A stretch of DNA of 58,286 nucleotides from Bacterioplanes sp. GTDB taxonomy: Bacteria; Pseudomonadota; Gammaproteobacteria; Pseudomonadales; Oceanobacteraceae. Each line of letters starts with the position of its first letter. The stretch's first letter is position 1. The stretch is taken from contig JACUUC010000018.1 in the NCBI GenBank assembly GCA_014859445.1, positions 1 to 58,286 on the forward strand, given 5' to 3'. Position numbers and translations under genes: made by a program. The notes under the pieces were generated by a model. That model saw only the letters and a program-made list of their open reading frames with translations. It ran no database searches and had not been told where the DNA came from. This document shows positions 1-8,572 of the stretch, piece by piece.

Positions 1-109
1 TAGAAGAGGCCGAAGGAACTGCCATATTGTTATGGACAGTATCGGCCGTTATGGCGTGTTCTGAAGGGGGGAATATATAAATGAATCTGCGTTTGTCGGC
101 CGATCACGC

Positions 110-1363
110 TCAATCAGAGGGTGACGTGTGAGTGGGCGCGATATCGGCATGGCGTGGTAACCACCAAGATAGAATGGCGGTCAGTAGTAAGAACAGAGCC
201 GATACCCACAAGCAGGCTTGTAATCCGCTGCTGCCTTGACCAAAAAGCTGAAAGAGCCAACCTGACAGCAAGGTACCTATTAAGCGTCCCATGGCGTTGG
301 CCATGTAGTAAAAACCCACATCCAAGGACACGCCGTCACGACCGGCGTAGCTGACAATCAAATAACTGTGCAGTGACGAGTTAACCGCAAACACGGCGCC
401 AAACGTCAGTAGACCAACCACCACGGTGGTCGCCGGATCAAACTGCCAATACAGGCCAAGGGCAATCATGGCGGGTAATAACGTCAGTGCAGCGGCCCAC
501 ACAACGGCGCTGCGGCCATCGGGTAAGCGCCCGCTGGCTTTGCCGGTAATGCGAGGTGCTTGGGTTTGCACAGCGCCATAGCCGATTACCCACAAGGCGA
601 GAAACCCGCCTGTTTGCCAATGATCCCAGCCTAAGGTTTGGGCTAAAAAGACCGGCAGTGCCACGACAAACCACACGTCACGCGCACCAAAGAGCAACAT
701 GCGAGCGCCAGAGAGGAGGTTAATGGCTCGACTTTTGGACAGCATGTCGCGGAACTTGGGTTTATTTTTTGCTTTACCGAGATCACGTTGCAGTAATACT
801 AGGCTCAACAACCACACCAGTAACAAGCCAATCAGCATCGCGAGTACTGCGCCTTGGAATCCCAAGGTCATCAGCAGTACTCCCCCTAAGAAAAACCCCG
901 CACCTTTCATGGCGTTTTTAGAGCCGGTTAAGATGGCCACCCATTTGTACAGCGCCCCTTCAGCCCCTTCCGGTAGCAGGAGCTTAATGCTGCTTTTGGC
1001 ACTCATTTTATTCAGGTCTTTGGCAATACCCGATAAGGCTTGCGCGGCCATTACCCACACCACCGTGAGCATGGTGGCCGGCACCAACAGCATGGCCAGT
1101 GCCACCAATTGCAAAAATAAACCTATGTTCATGGTGCGGTTTAAGCCAAGCCGTGCACCCAACCAGCCCCCCACCAAATTGGTAATCACACCAAATATTT
1201 CGTAAAACACAAACAGCAGTGCAATGCTGAGTGGGCTGTAGCCTAAGGCATGAAAATGCAACACCACCAACATGCGCAAAGCGCCATCAGTGAGCGTAAA
1301 GGCCCAGTAATTGCCAGTAACCACCAGATATTGGCGAATGTCGGCGGAGAGGTTCTTTAGCAT
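110..1363 (-). CDS. arsJ: ArsJ, organoarsenical efflux permease (MFS)
   Basis: A 417-residue major facilitator protein of the inner membrane with about twelve hydrophobic segments. Family knowledge: ArsJ exports 1-arseno-3-phosphoglycerate, which then falls apart to arsenate outside the cell, so the pair GAPDH plus ArsJ works as an arsenate efflux pathway. The sequence fits ArsJ along its length, including the early GNYWAFTLTDGALRM stretch (residues 17-31) and the KSSIKLLLPEG loop. It is the last gene of the minus-strand arsenic operon, 24 bases after the GAPDH stop. The pairing with an arsenic-type GAPDH is the strongest support for the call. Nothing in the sequence suggests truncation; the ATG at 1363 has an AGAGC upstream. 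Confidence 0.93.
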   Translation of the reverse strand: MLKNLSADIRQYLVVTGNYWAFTLTDGALRMLVVLHFHALGYSPLSIALLFVFYEIFGVITNLVGGWLGARLGLNRTMNIGLFLQLVALAMLLVPATMLTVVWVMAAQALSGIAKDLNKMSAKSSIKLLLPEGAEGALYKWVAILTGSKNAMKGAGFFLGGVLLMTLGFQGAVLAMLIGLLLVWLLSLVLLQRDLGKAKNKPKFRDMLSKSRAINLLSGARMLLFGARDVWFVVALPVFLAQTLGWDHWQTGGFLALWVIGYGAVQTQAPRITGKASGRLPDGRSAVVWAAALTLLPAMIALGLYWQFDPATTVVVGLLTFGAVFAVNSSLHSYLIVSYAGRDGVSLDVGFYYMANAMGRLIGTLLSGWLFQLFGQGSSGLQACLWVSALFLLLTAILSWWLPRHADIAPTHTSPSD

Positions 1364-1387
1364 GCTGTTTGCTCTACTTATTTGTGC

Positions 1388-2395
1388 TTATTGATCTAAT
1401 CGTGCCACTTTCAGGGCCAGCTCAACGGTGCGGTTGGCGTAACCCCATTCGTTGTCATACCACGCGTAGATTTTCACTTGCGTGCCATTGATGATCATGG
1501 TGGATTGCGCATCAATCACGCTTGAGCGAGGATCGGTTTTGTAATCGATCGACACCAAGGGGCGCTCTTCGTACCCTAAAATGCCTTGCAGCTCGTTGTT
1601 GGCTGCTGCTTTAAACAATGCGTTGACTTCGTCGGCCGTGGTGGCTTTTTCGACTTCAAACACGCAGTCTGTGATGGAGGCGTTGGCCAAGGGCACTCGT
1701 ATGGCATGACCATTCAGACGACCTTTCAGCTCTGGGAAAATGTGGGTGATGGCGGTGGCCGACCCCGTGGTGGTGGGAATTAAGCTCATGCCACAAGCAC
1801 GTGCTCGGCGCAGGTCTTTGTGCGGTGCATCGAGAATGGTTTGTGTGTTGGTTAAGTCGTGAATGGTGGTGATGGAGCCGTGCTTGATGCCGAGGTGTTC
1901 GTGAATCACTTTGACCACGGGTGCTAAACAGTTGGTGGTGCACGATGCGGCGGTGACAATGGTGTGTTCGGTCGGGTCGTAGAGGTGATCGTTGACACCC
2001 ATTACCACATTCAATACGCCGTCTTCTTTGACCGGTGCGGTCACGACCACGCGCTTAACGCCTTGATCAAGATAGTCTTGTAATACGGCTTTGGTTTTCA
2101 TTTTGCCAGAGGCTTCAATGACCACATCGCAACCAGACCAATCGGTTTCTGCGATGGTTTTGTGCCGCGTCACAGCAATACGCTGCTCATGAATGATGAT
2201 GTTTTCAGCGTCAGTGGTGGCTTCGTGTGCCCAGCGACCATGCACCGAATCAAAGTTCAATAAATGCGCTAAGGTTGCGGCATCACCTGCCGGATCATTG
2301 ATGTGGACTAAGGTGACATCGCTGTGTTCGGCTAAAACGCGAGCCGATAAGCGCCCCATGCGGCCGAAGCCATTAATACCTATTTTGATGCTCAT
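1388..2395 (-). CDS. gap: ArsJ-associated glyceraldehyde-3-phosphate dehydrogenase
   Basis: A 335-residue type I GAPDH. In arsenic operons this enzyme uses arsenate in place of phosphate and makes 1-arseno-3-phosphoglycerate, the substrate of ArsJ. Visible features: the Rossmann start INGFGRMGR (residues 7-15), Asp34 after the second strand as expected for NAD use, the catalytic Cys152 in ASCTTNC, and His179 in TTIHD. The HDLTNTQ segment after the active site differs from the HAYTNDQ form of the second GAPDH in this window (41550-42560) and is typical of the ArsJ-linked clade as I remember it. A strong AAGGAGC ribosome site precedes the ATG. It lies between acr3 and arsJ, which supports a dedicated arsenic role over glycolysis. 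Confidence 0.9.
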   Translation of the reverse strand: MSIKIGINGFGRMGRLSARVLAEHSDVTLVHINDPAGDAATLAHLLNFDSVHGRWAHEATTDAENIIIHEQRIAVTRHKTIAETDWSGCDVVIEASGKMKTKAVLQDYLDQGVKRVVVTAPVKEDGVLNVVMGVNDHLYDPTEHTIVTAASCTTNCLAPVVKVIHEHLGIKHGSITTIHDLTNTQTILDAPHKDLRRARACGMSLIPTTTGSATAITHIFPELKGRLNGHAIRVPLANASITDCVFEVEKATTADEVNALFKAAANNELQGILGYEERPLVSIDYKTDPRSSVIDAQSTMIINGTQVKIYAWYDNEWGYANRTVELALKVARLDQ

Positions 2396-2471
2396 AATCA
2401 GCTCCTTAAATCGTTAGAATACGTGTTCTGCGTGACCGTTTGATGACGGTATGGCGCTTAATCGGTATGCG

Positions 2472-3500
2472 TTATTGAGGAAACCAATGGCGTGTGCGAT
2501 TGGCAAAGTACACCAGCGATAACATCACCGGCACTTCGACCAGCACGCCGACTACGGTTGCGAGAGCGGCGCCTGAATGCAATCCAAACACCGAAATGGC
2601 CACCGCGACCGCCAGTTCAAAAAAATTGGACGTGCCAATAAAACCGGCCGGTGCCGCCACGTTGTGCGGTAACTTGAGCCATTTGGCCGCACCATAGGTC
2701 AGCGCAAAAATACCGTAGGTTTGAATCAATAAGGGGATGGCAATCAAGCCAATGATTAAGGGCTTGTCGATGATGGTTTCAGCCTGAAAGCCAAACAACA
2801 GCACGACCGTTGCAATCAACCCCATGATGCTGAACGGTTTTAGTACAGCTAAGAAGTCATGGATGCGATCGTGGTTGTGATCGCTACGGTGTGCTTCGAG
2901 TACTCGGCGGGTCAGTACGCCAGCCATAAGAGGGAGCAAGACATACAGTACGACGGACAGCAGCAAGGTTTGCCAAGGCACAATAATATCGGTCACGCCG
3001 AGTAACAGAGCGGTCAGTGGCGCGAAGGCAAAAATCATAATGACGTCGTTGATGGAAACTTGCACTAAGGTGTAATTGGGGTCGCCTTTCGTTAACTGAC
3101 TCCAAACAAACACCATCGCCGTACAAGGCGCAACACCCAATAAAATCATGCCGGCAATGTACTCGTTGGCGCTTTGAGGGTCGACCCAGCTCGCAAAAAA
3201 GACGGTAAAGAACAACCAACCTAGGCCCGCCATGGTGAAGGGTTTGATCAACCAGTTGACGATTAAGGTCAGGACGATGCCTTTGGGTTTTTTGCCCACA
3301 TCTTTGATGGCTGAAAAATCAATTTGCACCATCATGGGGTAGATCATTACCCAGATCAGCACGGCCACAACAAAATTGACACTGGCGTATTCTAGGCTGG
3401 CGATCCATTGAAAGATGGGTGGAAATAGGTTGCCGAGTAACACGCCGGCTAGAATGCCGAGTGCAACCCAAACCGATAAGTAACGTTCAAATAATCCCAT
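2472..3500 (-). CDS. acr3: Acr3 arsenite efflux transporter
   Basis: A 342-residue polytopic membrane protein of the ACR3 (BART superfamily) arsenite permease family, with about ten hydrophobic segments. It exports As(III) driven by the proton motive force. The conserved Cys126 in [10 protein letters not shown] matches the essential cysteine of Acr3, and the tail segments [14 protein letters not shown] and [13 protein letters not shown] are family signatures. The gene starts inside the end of the ArsC-ArsR fusion (14-base overlap), with AAGGAGC upstream of the ATG, so translation of the two is probably coupled. No arsA ATPase gene is nearby, so the pump probably works alone. Confidence 0.95.
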   Translation of the reverse strand: MGLFERYLSVWVALGILAGVLLGNLFPPIFQWIASLEYASVNFVVAVLIWVMIYPMMVQIDFSAIKDVGKKPKGIVLTLIVNWLIKPFTMAGLGWLFFTVFFASWVDPQSANEYIAGMILLGVAPCTAMVFVWSQLTKGDPNYTLVQVSINDVIMIFAFAPLTALLLGVTDIIVPWQTLLLSVVLYVLLPLMAGVLTRRVLEAHRSDHNHDRIHDFLAVLKPFSIMGLIATVVLLFGFQAETIIDKPLIIGLIAIPLLIQTYGIFALTYGAAKWLKLPHNVAAPAGFIGTSNFFELAVAVAISVFGLHSGAALATVVGVLVEVPVMLSLVYFANRTRHWFPQ

Positions 3501-4275
3501 GATCGGATGCTCCTTGAGGTTGGCACGGGGCCGTGTTGTGTAGCGGTTGATTGGCTAACGCCAGCCATGCTTGTGAGTGCAGTCGGGTTTGGTGAAGAAC
3601 GTCCAGCATCCATCGAGGTACATCGGGGTTGAGTCGATAGTGCACCCATTGACCTTGACGGCGGTCGAGCAACAGGCCCTGTTTGCGTAATTGTGCGAGA
3701 TGACGCGATATTTTCGGTTGTGCTTCGTTTAAGGCGGTCATGAGGTCACAGACGCACAATTCGTCATGCTGTTCGATTAACAGCAACATTTTCAATCGCG
3801 TTTCATCGGCCAGTGCTTTGTAGAAAGTGAGTGCAGTGAGAGCACTCGCTGGTTGTTGCATGGGTTTGCTGTGCACCAGTACAAATAATTTTAGCCGTTC
3901 ATTGATGGCGTGTAGCGTGCGATTAAACGCCTGAGTGTCTTGACTGTCTTTGGGATCTGGAAAATCCCACGCCATGACCACGCCGGCATGAGGCCAATGA
4001 CTGCATTCTTGATGGGCCTTATCACACAGCGTGATGACGTAATCAAACGCTTCTGCAGCAACGCTGGCTATGTCTTTGGAATGTAAGCCTTGGGTCGATA
4101 CGCCGGCGTGTGTTAATGCGCTCAGTGTTCGGGGGTCAATGCCTTGTGGCTGCGTCCCGGCGCTGTCGACATCAAATTGGTCGGCTGCCAAATGCGTGAG
4201 CAAGGCCTGCGCCATGATGGAGCGAGCCGAGTTACCTCGGCACAAAAATAACACGCGTTTACGATCAGTCGGCAT
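3487..4275 (-). CDS. ArsC-ArsR fusion: thioredoxin-type arsenate reductase joined to arsenic repressor
   Basis: One reading frame joins two normally separate proteins. Counting from the upstream ATG at 4308 (273 residues), residues 18-145 are a low-molecular-weight phosphatase-like arsenate reductase: P-loop CRGNSAR (Cys23, Arg29) and a Cys pair in [11 protein letters not shown] (Cys95, Cys101), as in thioredoxin-coupled ArsC. Residues 155-245 are an ArsR/SmtB winged helix with the As(III)-binding motif ELCVCDL (Cys185, Cys187) and the helix-turn-helix [15 protein letters not shown]. So the same chain would make As(III) and sense it. I prefer the internal ATG at 4275 (262 residues) because the domain starts right there and a promoter-like sequence overlaps the 4308 codon; neither start has a good ribosome site. 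It heads the arsenic operon and probably represses it. Confidence 0.9.
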   Translation of the reverse strand: MPTDRKRVLFLCRGNSARSIMAQALLTHLAADQFDVDSAGTQPQGIDPRTLSALTHAGVSTQGLHSKDIASVAAEAFDYVITLCDKAHQECSHWPHAGVVMAWDFPDPKDSQDTQAFNRTLHAINERLKLFVLVHSKPMQQPASALTALTFYKALADETRLKMLLLIEQHDELCVCDLMTALNEAQPKISRHLAQLRKQGLLLDRRQGQWVHYRLNPDVPRWMLDVLHQTRLHSQAWLALANQPLHNTAPCQPQGASDHGII

Positions 4276-4280
4276 AGGAA

Positions 4281-4327
4281 GACACCTAGTATATTTAGGT
4301 GTCAGCATATATGTTTTTTCGTATATG
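4281..4327. promoter_or_regulatory. Two inverted repeats, candidate ArsR operators
   Basis: The first repeat is GACACCTA (4281-4288) and TAGGTGTC (4296-4303) around a 7-base spacer, with perfect arms. The second is CATATA (4306-4311) and TATATG (4322-4327) around 10 bases. The second overlaps the candidate promoter spacer and the first covers the expected transcription start. ArsR/SmtB repressors bind such dyads over their own promoter, and the product of this operon contains an ArsR domain. Which of the two is the operator cannot be told from sequence. Confidence 0.5.
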
Positions 4328-4331
4328 TAAA
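4304..4331 (-). promoter_or_regulatory. Candidate ars operon promoter
   Basis: On the minus strand TTTACA (4326-4331) and TATGCT (4304-4309) are 16 bases apart, a fair match to a vegetative promoter. Transcription would then start near 4297, between the two possible start codons of the fusion gene, which favours the ATG at 4275. The -35 element abuts the stop codon of ppnN. The call is inferred from sequence match and position only. Confidence 0.45.
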
Positions 4332-4332
4332 T

Positions 4333-5691
4333 CTATTTTATCAATTCATAGCAGGGCGTATACTCGCCACTGATGCGCATGCGACCATGATGAACCATGG
4401 TACTGAGCAGTTTGTCCATACCCGCCAGAATACGCGCGTCACCTTGTAACTGGTAAGGCCCATGTTGCTGTACTCGTGCAATGCCACTTTCTTTGACATT
4501 TCCGGCAACGATGCCTGAAAACGCACAGCGCAAATTGGCGGCCAGTTGGTGCTGAGGGATGTCGTGACTGAGTACCAGGTTGCGCATGTTGTCGTGGGTA
4601 GGATCGAATGGAAACTGAAATGCATGAGCCACGGTGAGGCTCCAGTTGAAAAAATAGGCATCACTGACCGATTCGCGGTAGGCTCGAACTTGCTGGATGC
4701 CGCTGGCCATGGCGCGGGCGACCTCGATAGGATTGTCGATAATGAGTTGATAGCGTGCCTGAGCGGCTTCGCCAAGGGTATCGCCTATAAAGGTATCGAT
4801 GTCGCGCAAGTAATCTTCGGTTTCTTTTGGACCCGTGATCACAATCGGGAAGGGGATTGATTGGTTGTCGGGGTGTGATAACACACCCAAAAGGTACAGT
4901 AATTCTTCTGCCGTGCCGGGGCCGCCCGGAAAAATCACGATACCATGCGCCATGCGCACAAAGGCTTCGAGCCGTTTTTCGATATCGGGTAAAATGACCA
5001 ACTCATTGACGATGGGATTCGGTGCTTCGGTGGCAATGATGCTGGGCTCGGTGATACCAATGTAGCGCCCCTCACGAATGTGCTGTTTAGCATGACCAAT
5101 GGCTGCCCCTTTCATCGGGCCTTTCATGGCGCCAGGGCCACACCCTGTACCAATGTCGAGCCCACGCAAACCCAAATGGTAACCAACGTCTTTGGAATAC
5201 TTGTATTCGTTCCGTGGAATGGCATGACCACCCCAACATACCACCAAATTAGGCTCTACTTGTGGTTTGAGTACACCGGCGTTACGGAGCAGGTGAAAGG
5301 TGGCATTGGTGATGTCTTCGCCGTCGTCGAGGTTAAAGCGATGTGCACGAATAATGGAATCTTGTGCGTAGAGAATGTCGCGCAATACGGAAAACAATTG
5401 TTCGCGAATCCCGCGGATGATTTCGCCATCGACGAAAGCGCAAGCGGGAGGATTGATCAAATTCAGTACGATGCCACGATCTTGCTGTTGTACTTGCACA
5501 TCAAACCGTTTGAATTCGTCATTCAGTTGCAAATAATCATCGGATAATCGATCCGCATTGAGAACGGCATAGCAACAACGCCGAACCAGTTCATTGGCTT
5601 TGCTGCCGACGTCTTTCAATTGCTGGATTTCGTAACGTGACAAGACGCGTAAATGGGTTTTAGGGTGAATCAATTGGTAGTGTGTTTGCAT
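4333..5691 (-). CDS. ppnN: Pyrimidine/purine nucleotide 5'-monophosphate nucleosidase PpnN
   Basis: A LOG-family nucleosidase that splits nucleoside monophosphates into base and ribose 5-phosphate; in E. coli PpnN is controlled by (p)ppGpp. The start chosen gives 452 residues, close to the E. coli 454. The LOG core has GTGCGPGAMKGPMKGA (nucleotide-binding loop) and FPGGPGTAEELLYL (the PGGxGTxxE active-site signature). The family's N-terminal domain (INPPACAFVDGEI) and C-terminal domain are also present. An ATG 39 bases further out (5730) would overlap the upstream gene's stop; the internal ATG begins MQTHYQLIHP, which lines up with the usual N terminus. It follows the CBS protein gene by 13 bases and ends against the ars promoter. 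Confidence 0.93.
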   Translation of the reverse strand: MQTHYQLIHPKTHLRVLSRYEIQQLKDVGSKANELVRRCCYAVLNADRLSDDYLQLNDEFKRFDVQVQQQDRGIVLNLINPPACAFVDGEIIRGIREQLFSVLRDILYAQDSIIRAHRFNLDDGEDITNATFHLLRNAGVLKPQVEPNLVVCWGGHAIPRNEYKYSKDVGYHLGLRGLDIGTGCGPGAMKGPMKGAAIGHAKQHIREGRYIGITEPSIIATEAPNPIVNELVILPDIEKRLEAFVRMAHGIVIFPGGPGTAEELLYLLGVLSHPDNQSIPFPIVITGPKETEDYLRDIDTFIGDTLGEAAQARYQLIIDNPIEVARAMASGIQQVRAYRESVSDAYFFNWSLTVAHAFQFPFDPTHDNMRNLVLSHDIPQHQLAANLRCAFSGIVAGNVKESGIARVQQHGPYQLQGDARILAGMDKLLSTMVHHGRMRISGEYTPCYELIK

Positions 5692-5704
5692 GCTAAATAT
5701 CCGG

Positions 5705-6286
5705 TTACGCCCATAACTCAAGAGGGCCATAGTGACTGAGTGTTCGTAGAATATCGGAGCGCGTTAATATACCGACAAGACGATGTTGCTCATCAACAAC
5801 GGGGAGCGCACCAATGCGATAACGAAACAAGGTGTCGGCGGCTTGTCGTATATCGGCATGGTCACGAATACAGATGACGGGGTGTGACGCATAACGCACT
5901 ACTTCGTGCTGCCAAATATTCGCCTTGCTCAGCAATTGGCGCATGATGTCGCGGTCGGCAATGATGGCGAGCACGTGTCGGTCATTATCAACAACGGGTA
6001 GATGGTGCAATCCGGTCTGTTGCAGAATTTCCCAAATATCGCGTATTGACTCGGTCTGTTTCACACTGCGTACGGGTGTGCTCATGATATCGCGCACCTG
6101 CGCAACGGCTTGAGGCCGCTTTTCTTCTCGATATTGTTGCAGTTGTTGTTCGTGGCGTTGCTGATCTGCATCGGCAATGGCGTCATTGTGCACGGCGGTG
6201 GTTGCGGCAATTTTATTCAGTTTGAACTGCGTTGGACTGACGGGCGTTTCTACTCGTCGTCCCATGTCGAAAACAACAATGGCCAT
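5705..6286 (-). CDS. Protein with two CBS domains
   Basis: A 193-residue soluble protein. Residues 1-60 are a low-complexity, Gln-rich leader; residues 64-125 and 130-190 are two CBS motifs forming a Bateman module, each with the pattern I-M or H-P-V followed by H(A)LPVVD and a closing I-DRDI or LTRSDI. Such pairs usually bind adenine nucleotides and act as energy sensors, but here no effector domain is attached. The adjacent downstream gene encodes a nucleotide nucleosidase, so a nucleotide-related role is possible though unproven. GGAAGAG precedes the ATG. The specific function is unknown. Confidence 0.8.
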   Translation of the reverse strand: MAIVVFDMGRRVETPVSPTQFKLNKIAATTAVHNDAIADADQQRHEQQLQQYREEKRPQAVAQVRDIMSTPVRSVKQTESIRDIWEILQQTGLHHLPVVDNDRHVLAIIADRDIMRQLLSKANIWQHEVVRYASHPVICIRDHADIRQAADTLFRYRIGALPVVDEQHRLVGILTRSDILRTLSHYGPLELWA

Positions 6287-6362
6287 GCCATCTCTTCCTT
6301 GGGTTTTCGATCACTATAGCATAGTGCGTGAGGCGACGAATGCCGCTGTGCTAGGACATGAG

Positions 6363-6379
6363 TGCATTAAATGGGTGCA
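6363..6379. promoter_or_regulatory. Candidate NtrC binding site
   Basis: The 17-base sequence TGCATTAAATGGGTGCA has the TGCA-N9-TGCA arms of the NtrC enhancer consensus and keeps the A-rich centre. It lies about 200 bases upstream of the expected start from the sigma-54 promoter, a normal enhancer distance. A further TGCA half-site occurs at 6397-6400. The match and the downstream nitrogen gene support the call; binding is inferred. Confidence 0.55.
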
Positions 6380-6543
6380 GGTCGGGTTCATAAGAGTGCA
6401 TGGTTGCGCTCTGGTGGTCGTTTTTGGCGCGCATGGTGTTGGATGATAGAAAGTCGGTGACGTGGATGATGTACGGGTGACGGGGACGCTATTGGGAATA
6501 TCGTGGACAATTGGTGAGGACGGTGATGGTGGCTTTCTCGTTA

Positions 6544-6559
6544 TGGCACAGCGCTTGCT
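6544..6559 (+). promoter_or_regulatory. Sigma-54 (RpoN) promoter of amt
   Basis: TGGCAC (6544-6549), five bases, then TTGCT (6555-6559) match the -24/-12 consensus, with the required GG and GC pairs exactly ten bases apart. The predicted start is near 6570, some 35 bases before the amt ATG. Ammonium channel genes are a classical NtrC/sigma-54 target. Confidence 0.82.
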
Positions 6560-6605
6560 GAGTCAGATGATATTGAGAAACTCCTCATGATAACTGGGTG
6601 ACATT

Positions 6606-7916
6606 ATGAAGTTCATGATCAGCATCGGTTTGTTACTCGTTGGCTCTTGCGTTTGGGCTGATACGGAGCACGCCGGAGAACGTTTATTGCGGTTGGATTT
6701 GGATATGGTATGGGTCGCCATTGCGGCGATTCTGGTTTTCTTTATGCAGGCGGGTTTTGCGTTATTGGAAAGTGGTTCGTCGCGGGCCAAAAATGCCGTC
6801 AATGTGATGATGAAAAATTACATGGACGTGTGTGTTGGAACCTTGGTGTTCTGGCTGGTGGGCTATGGCTTGATGTTTGGCGTAAACACCTCCGGTTGGT
6901 TTGGTATGAGCCACTTTGCCATGCATGACGGTGCTGGCTGGGATTATTTATTTTTGTTGTTCCAGACGATGTTTGCCGCGACGGCCATCACCATTTGCAG
7001 CGGTGCCATGGCGGAACGTACCAAATACGATGCCTACTTAATTGCGGCGTGTGTGATTACTGCCATCATCTATCCCGTCTTTGGTAGCTGGGCATGGGGT
7101 GGCATTCATGGTGGTAGTGGTTGGTTAGCGGATTTGGGTTTCATTGATTTTGCCGGCTCGACGGTGGTGCATTCGATCGGTGCATGGTGCGCCTTGGCAG
7201 GCATTATTGTGTTGGGGCCTCGTACCGGTCGGTTTTCTAAGTTAGATGGGCGTCCGCGTACCATTCCTGGGCATAACTTAACGGTGGTGGCATTGGGCGG
7301 TTTCATTTTGTGGCTGGGTTGGTTCGGTTTTAATGGTGGTAGCACGTTAGCCGCCAATGCGGATATTGGTATTGTGTTGTTGAATACGCAGTTGGCGGCG
7401 GCAGCGGGGGCGGTTGGTGCCTTGTTGTTCAGTCGGTTAACGGGGCGTCCGGTGCTGTTAACCTCGACCATCAATGGCAGTATTGCTGGGTTGGTGGGCA
7501 TTACGGCGGGCTGCGCCGTCATGGCACCGTCCTTCGCGTTAGTGACGGGACTGATTGCCGGTGTGATTTCGGTGTATGGTGCGCTGTGGCTAGAGCGTCG
7601 CGGTTTGGATGATGTGGTCAGTGCCGTACCTGTACATGGTTTTGCGGGGGCTTGGGGCACCATTGCAGCGGGTTTGTTCATGAAGGATGATTTGTGGAAT
7701 GGGTCGCAGGTGCTGGTACAAAGCGTTGGTGTCTTGGCGGCGTTTTTATGGGCATTCCCGGTGGCGCTGCTGGTGTTTATGGCCATTGATCGCACCTTTG
7801 GTTTGCGTGCCAGTACGCAACATGAGCAGCAAGGGCTGGATTTCACCGAGCACGATGAAGTGGGCTACCCCGAGTTTCATCAACATGCGACCTATCATCG
7901 GGAGACTAACGTATGA
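6606..7916 (+). CDS. amtB: Ammonium transporter (Amt/AmtB)
   Basis: A 436-residue ammonium channel of the inner membrane. A signal peptide (residues 1-18, ending VWA) is followed by about eleven membrane segments. The paired pore histidines are His189 (in FAGSTVVHSIGA) and His344 (in VPVHGFAGAWGT), and the outer-gate and pore segments AITICSGAMAERTK and GGFILWLGWFGFNGGS are canonical. It takes up ammonium when nitrogen is scarce, in keeping with the sigma-54 promoter upstream. Unusually, no glnK (PII) gene precedes or follows it; instead the stop overlaps the start of an unrecognised gene by four bases. Confidence 0.95.
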   Translation: MKFMISIGLLLVGSCVWADTEHAGERLLRLDLDMVWVAIAAILVFFMQAGFALLESGSSRAKNAVNVMMKNYMDVCVGTLVFWLVGYGLMFGVNTSGWFGMSHFAMHDGAGWDYLFLLFQTMFAATAITICSGAMAERTKYDAYLIAACVITAIIYPVFGSWAWGGIHGGSGWLADLGFIDFAGSTVVHSIGAWCALAGIIVLGPRTGRFSKLDGRPRTIPGHNLTVVALGGFILWLGWFGFNGGSTLAANADIGIVLLNTQLAAAAGAVGALLFSRLTGRPVLLTSTINGSIAGLVGITAGCAVMAPSFALVTGLIAGVISVYGALWLERRGLDDVVSAVPVHGFAGAWGTIAAGLFMKDDLWNGSQVLVQSVGVLAAFLWAFPVALLVFMAIDRTFGLRASTQHEQQGLDFTEHDEVGYPEFHQHATYHRETNV

Positions 7917-8572
7917 GTTTAGAACGTAAACGTCAGGTGCTGTATACCGTGCTATCGCCGGTGATTCAGGGCGATACGTTGTGGCAAGTCATGTGCCATT
8001 GGCAAACCCATTATGCCGATAAAGCGCAGTTTGAATGGAATGCGTTTTTATCGGATTGTCAGCGCATGGCGGACATCGGTCAGCAAAGAACCACCGTATA
8101 TCGACAGCTCATTGCCTTGATGCTCGATAACAAAGCGGTGCTGTATGACGACCCATGGCCTGAGATGCAGGCCTATCAGCAACGTCAAAGTGAGCATGAT
8201 GCTATGCAGAGCACGCCCGTTGTCGCGCCACCTGAGGACTGGGGCCCGGTATTAACCGAGGTGTTGGCAGAGTTATTTGCTCAATTACGTTCAGATACGA
8301 TTGCGGTTGTGCGGCGTTATGCGATTGATATGGCGGGTCGGCACGGTTTGCCTTCTTCGCTCACCTACGCGTTTACGCAATGGTTGGATCAAGGCAAGGC
8401 GATGACCTTGCCCAACGTACCGTTAACGCAACTCCAGCAGTTATTTAATTACATTTATGTGGCGTTGTGTGAATGTGTCGGACCGATTGTGGCCGATCGC
8501 ATGATCAGCCAAGCCGTGAATGTAGAATACGAACAAGCATCGACGCTGAATGCACGCCGCTTACTGGGTTGA
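7913..8572 (+). CDS. Uncharacterised protein co-translated with amt
   Basis: A 219-residue soluble, probably mostly helical protein that I do not recognise. It has no signal peptide, membrane segment or metal-binding cluster. Two regions stand out: residues 1-100 with a Trp- and Gln-rich sequence, and residues 105-215, separated by a short PVVAPPEDW linker. The start ATG overlaps the amt stop (ATGA), so translation is probably coupled and the gene shares the nitrogen-controlled promoter. Its 3' end overlaps the convergent gene by 12 bases. The position suggests a partner or regulator of the channel, in the place where glnK is usually found, but the sequence bears no resemblance to PII proteins. 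Function is unknown. Confidence 0.8.
   Translation: MSLERKRQVLYTVLSPVIQGDTLWQVMCHWQTHYADKAQFEWNAFLSDCQRMADIGQQRTTVYRQLIALMLDNKAVLYDDPWPEMQAYQQRQSEHDAMQSTPVVAPPEDWGPVLTEVLAELFAQLRSDTIAVVRRYAIDMAGRHGLPSSLTYAFTQWLDQGKAMTLPNVPLTQLQQLFNYIYVALCECVGPIVADRMISQAVNVEYEQASTLNARRLLG

Larger units (their letters stand above)
6287..6605. other. Intergenic region, regulatory region of amt
   Basis: No convincing gene lies in these 319 bases; the short open frames here have no ribosome site and no recognisable product. The stretch separates the divergent CBS-protein and ammonium-channel genes. It holds a TGCA-N9-TGCA dyad at 6363-6379 and a sigma-54 promoter at 6544-6559, both listed separately. Confidence 0.7.

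Noticed and set aside
1-109. Left edge beyond arsJ
   Set aside because: No gene, repeat or terminator could be supported in these bases.
699-1205. 168-residue open frame antisense to arsJ
   Set aside because: It lies fully inside arsJ on the other strand, has no ribosome site and no recognisable product.
5080-5547. 155-residue open frame antisense to ppnN
   Set aside because: It is fully covered by a well-supported gene and has no family resemblance.
6177-6446. 89-residue open frame upstream of amt
   Set aside because: It begins inside the CBS-protein gene on the opposite strand, has no ribosome site and covers the NtrC-type site.
7106-7846. 246-residue open frame antisense to amt
   Set aside because: Its Pro-, Ala- and Asn-rich composition is what the reverse of a Gly- and Val-rich membrane gene gives; amt is certain.
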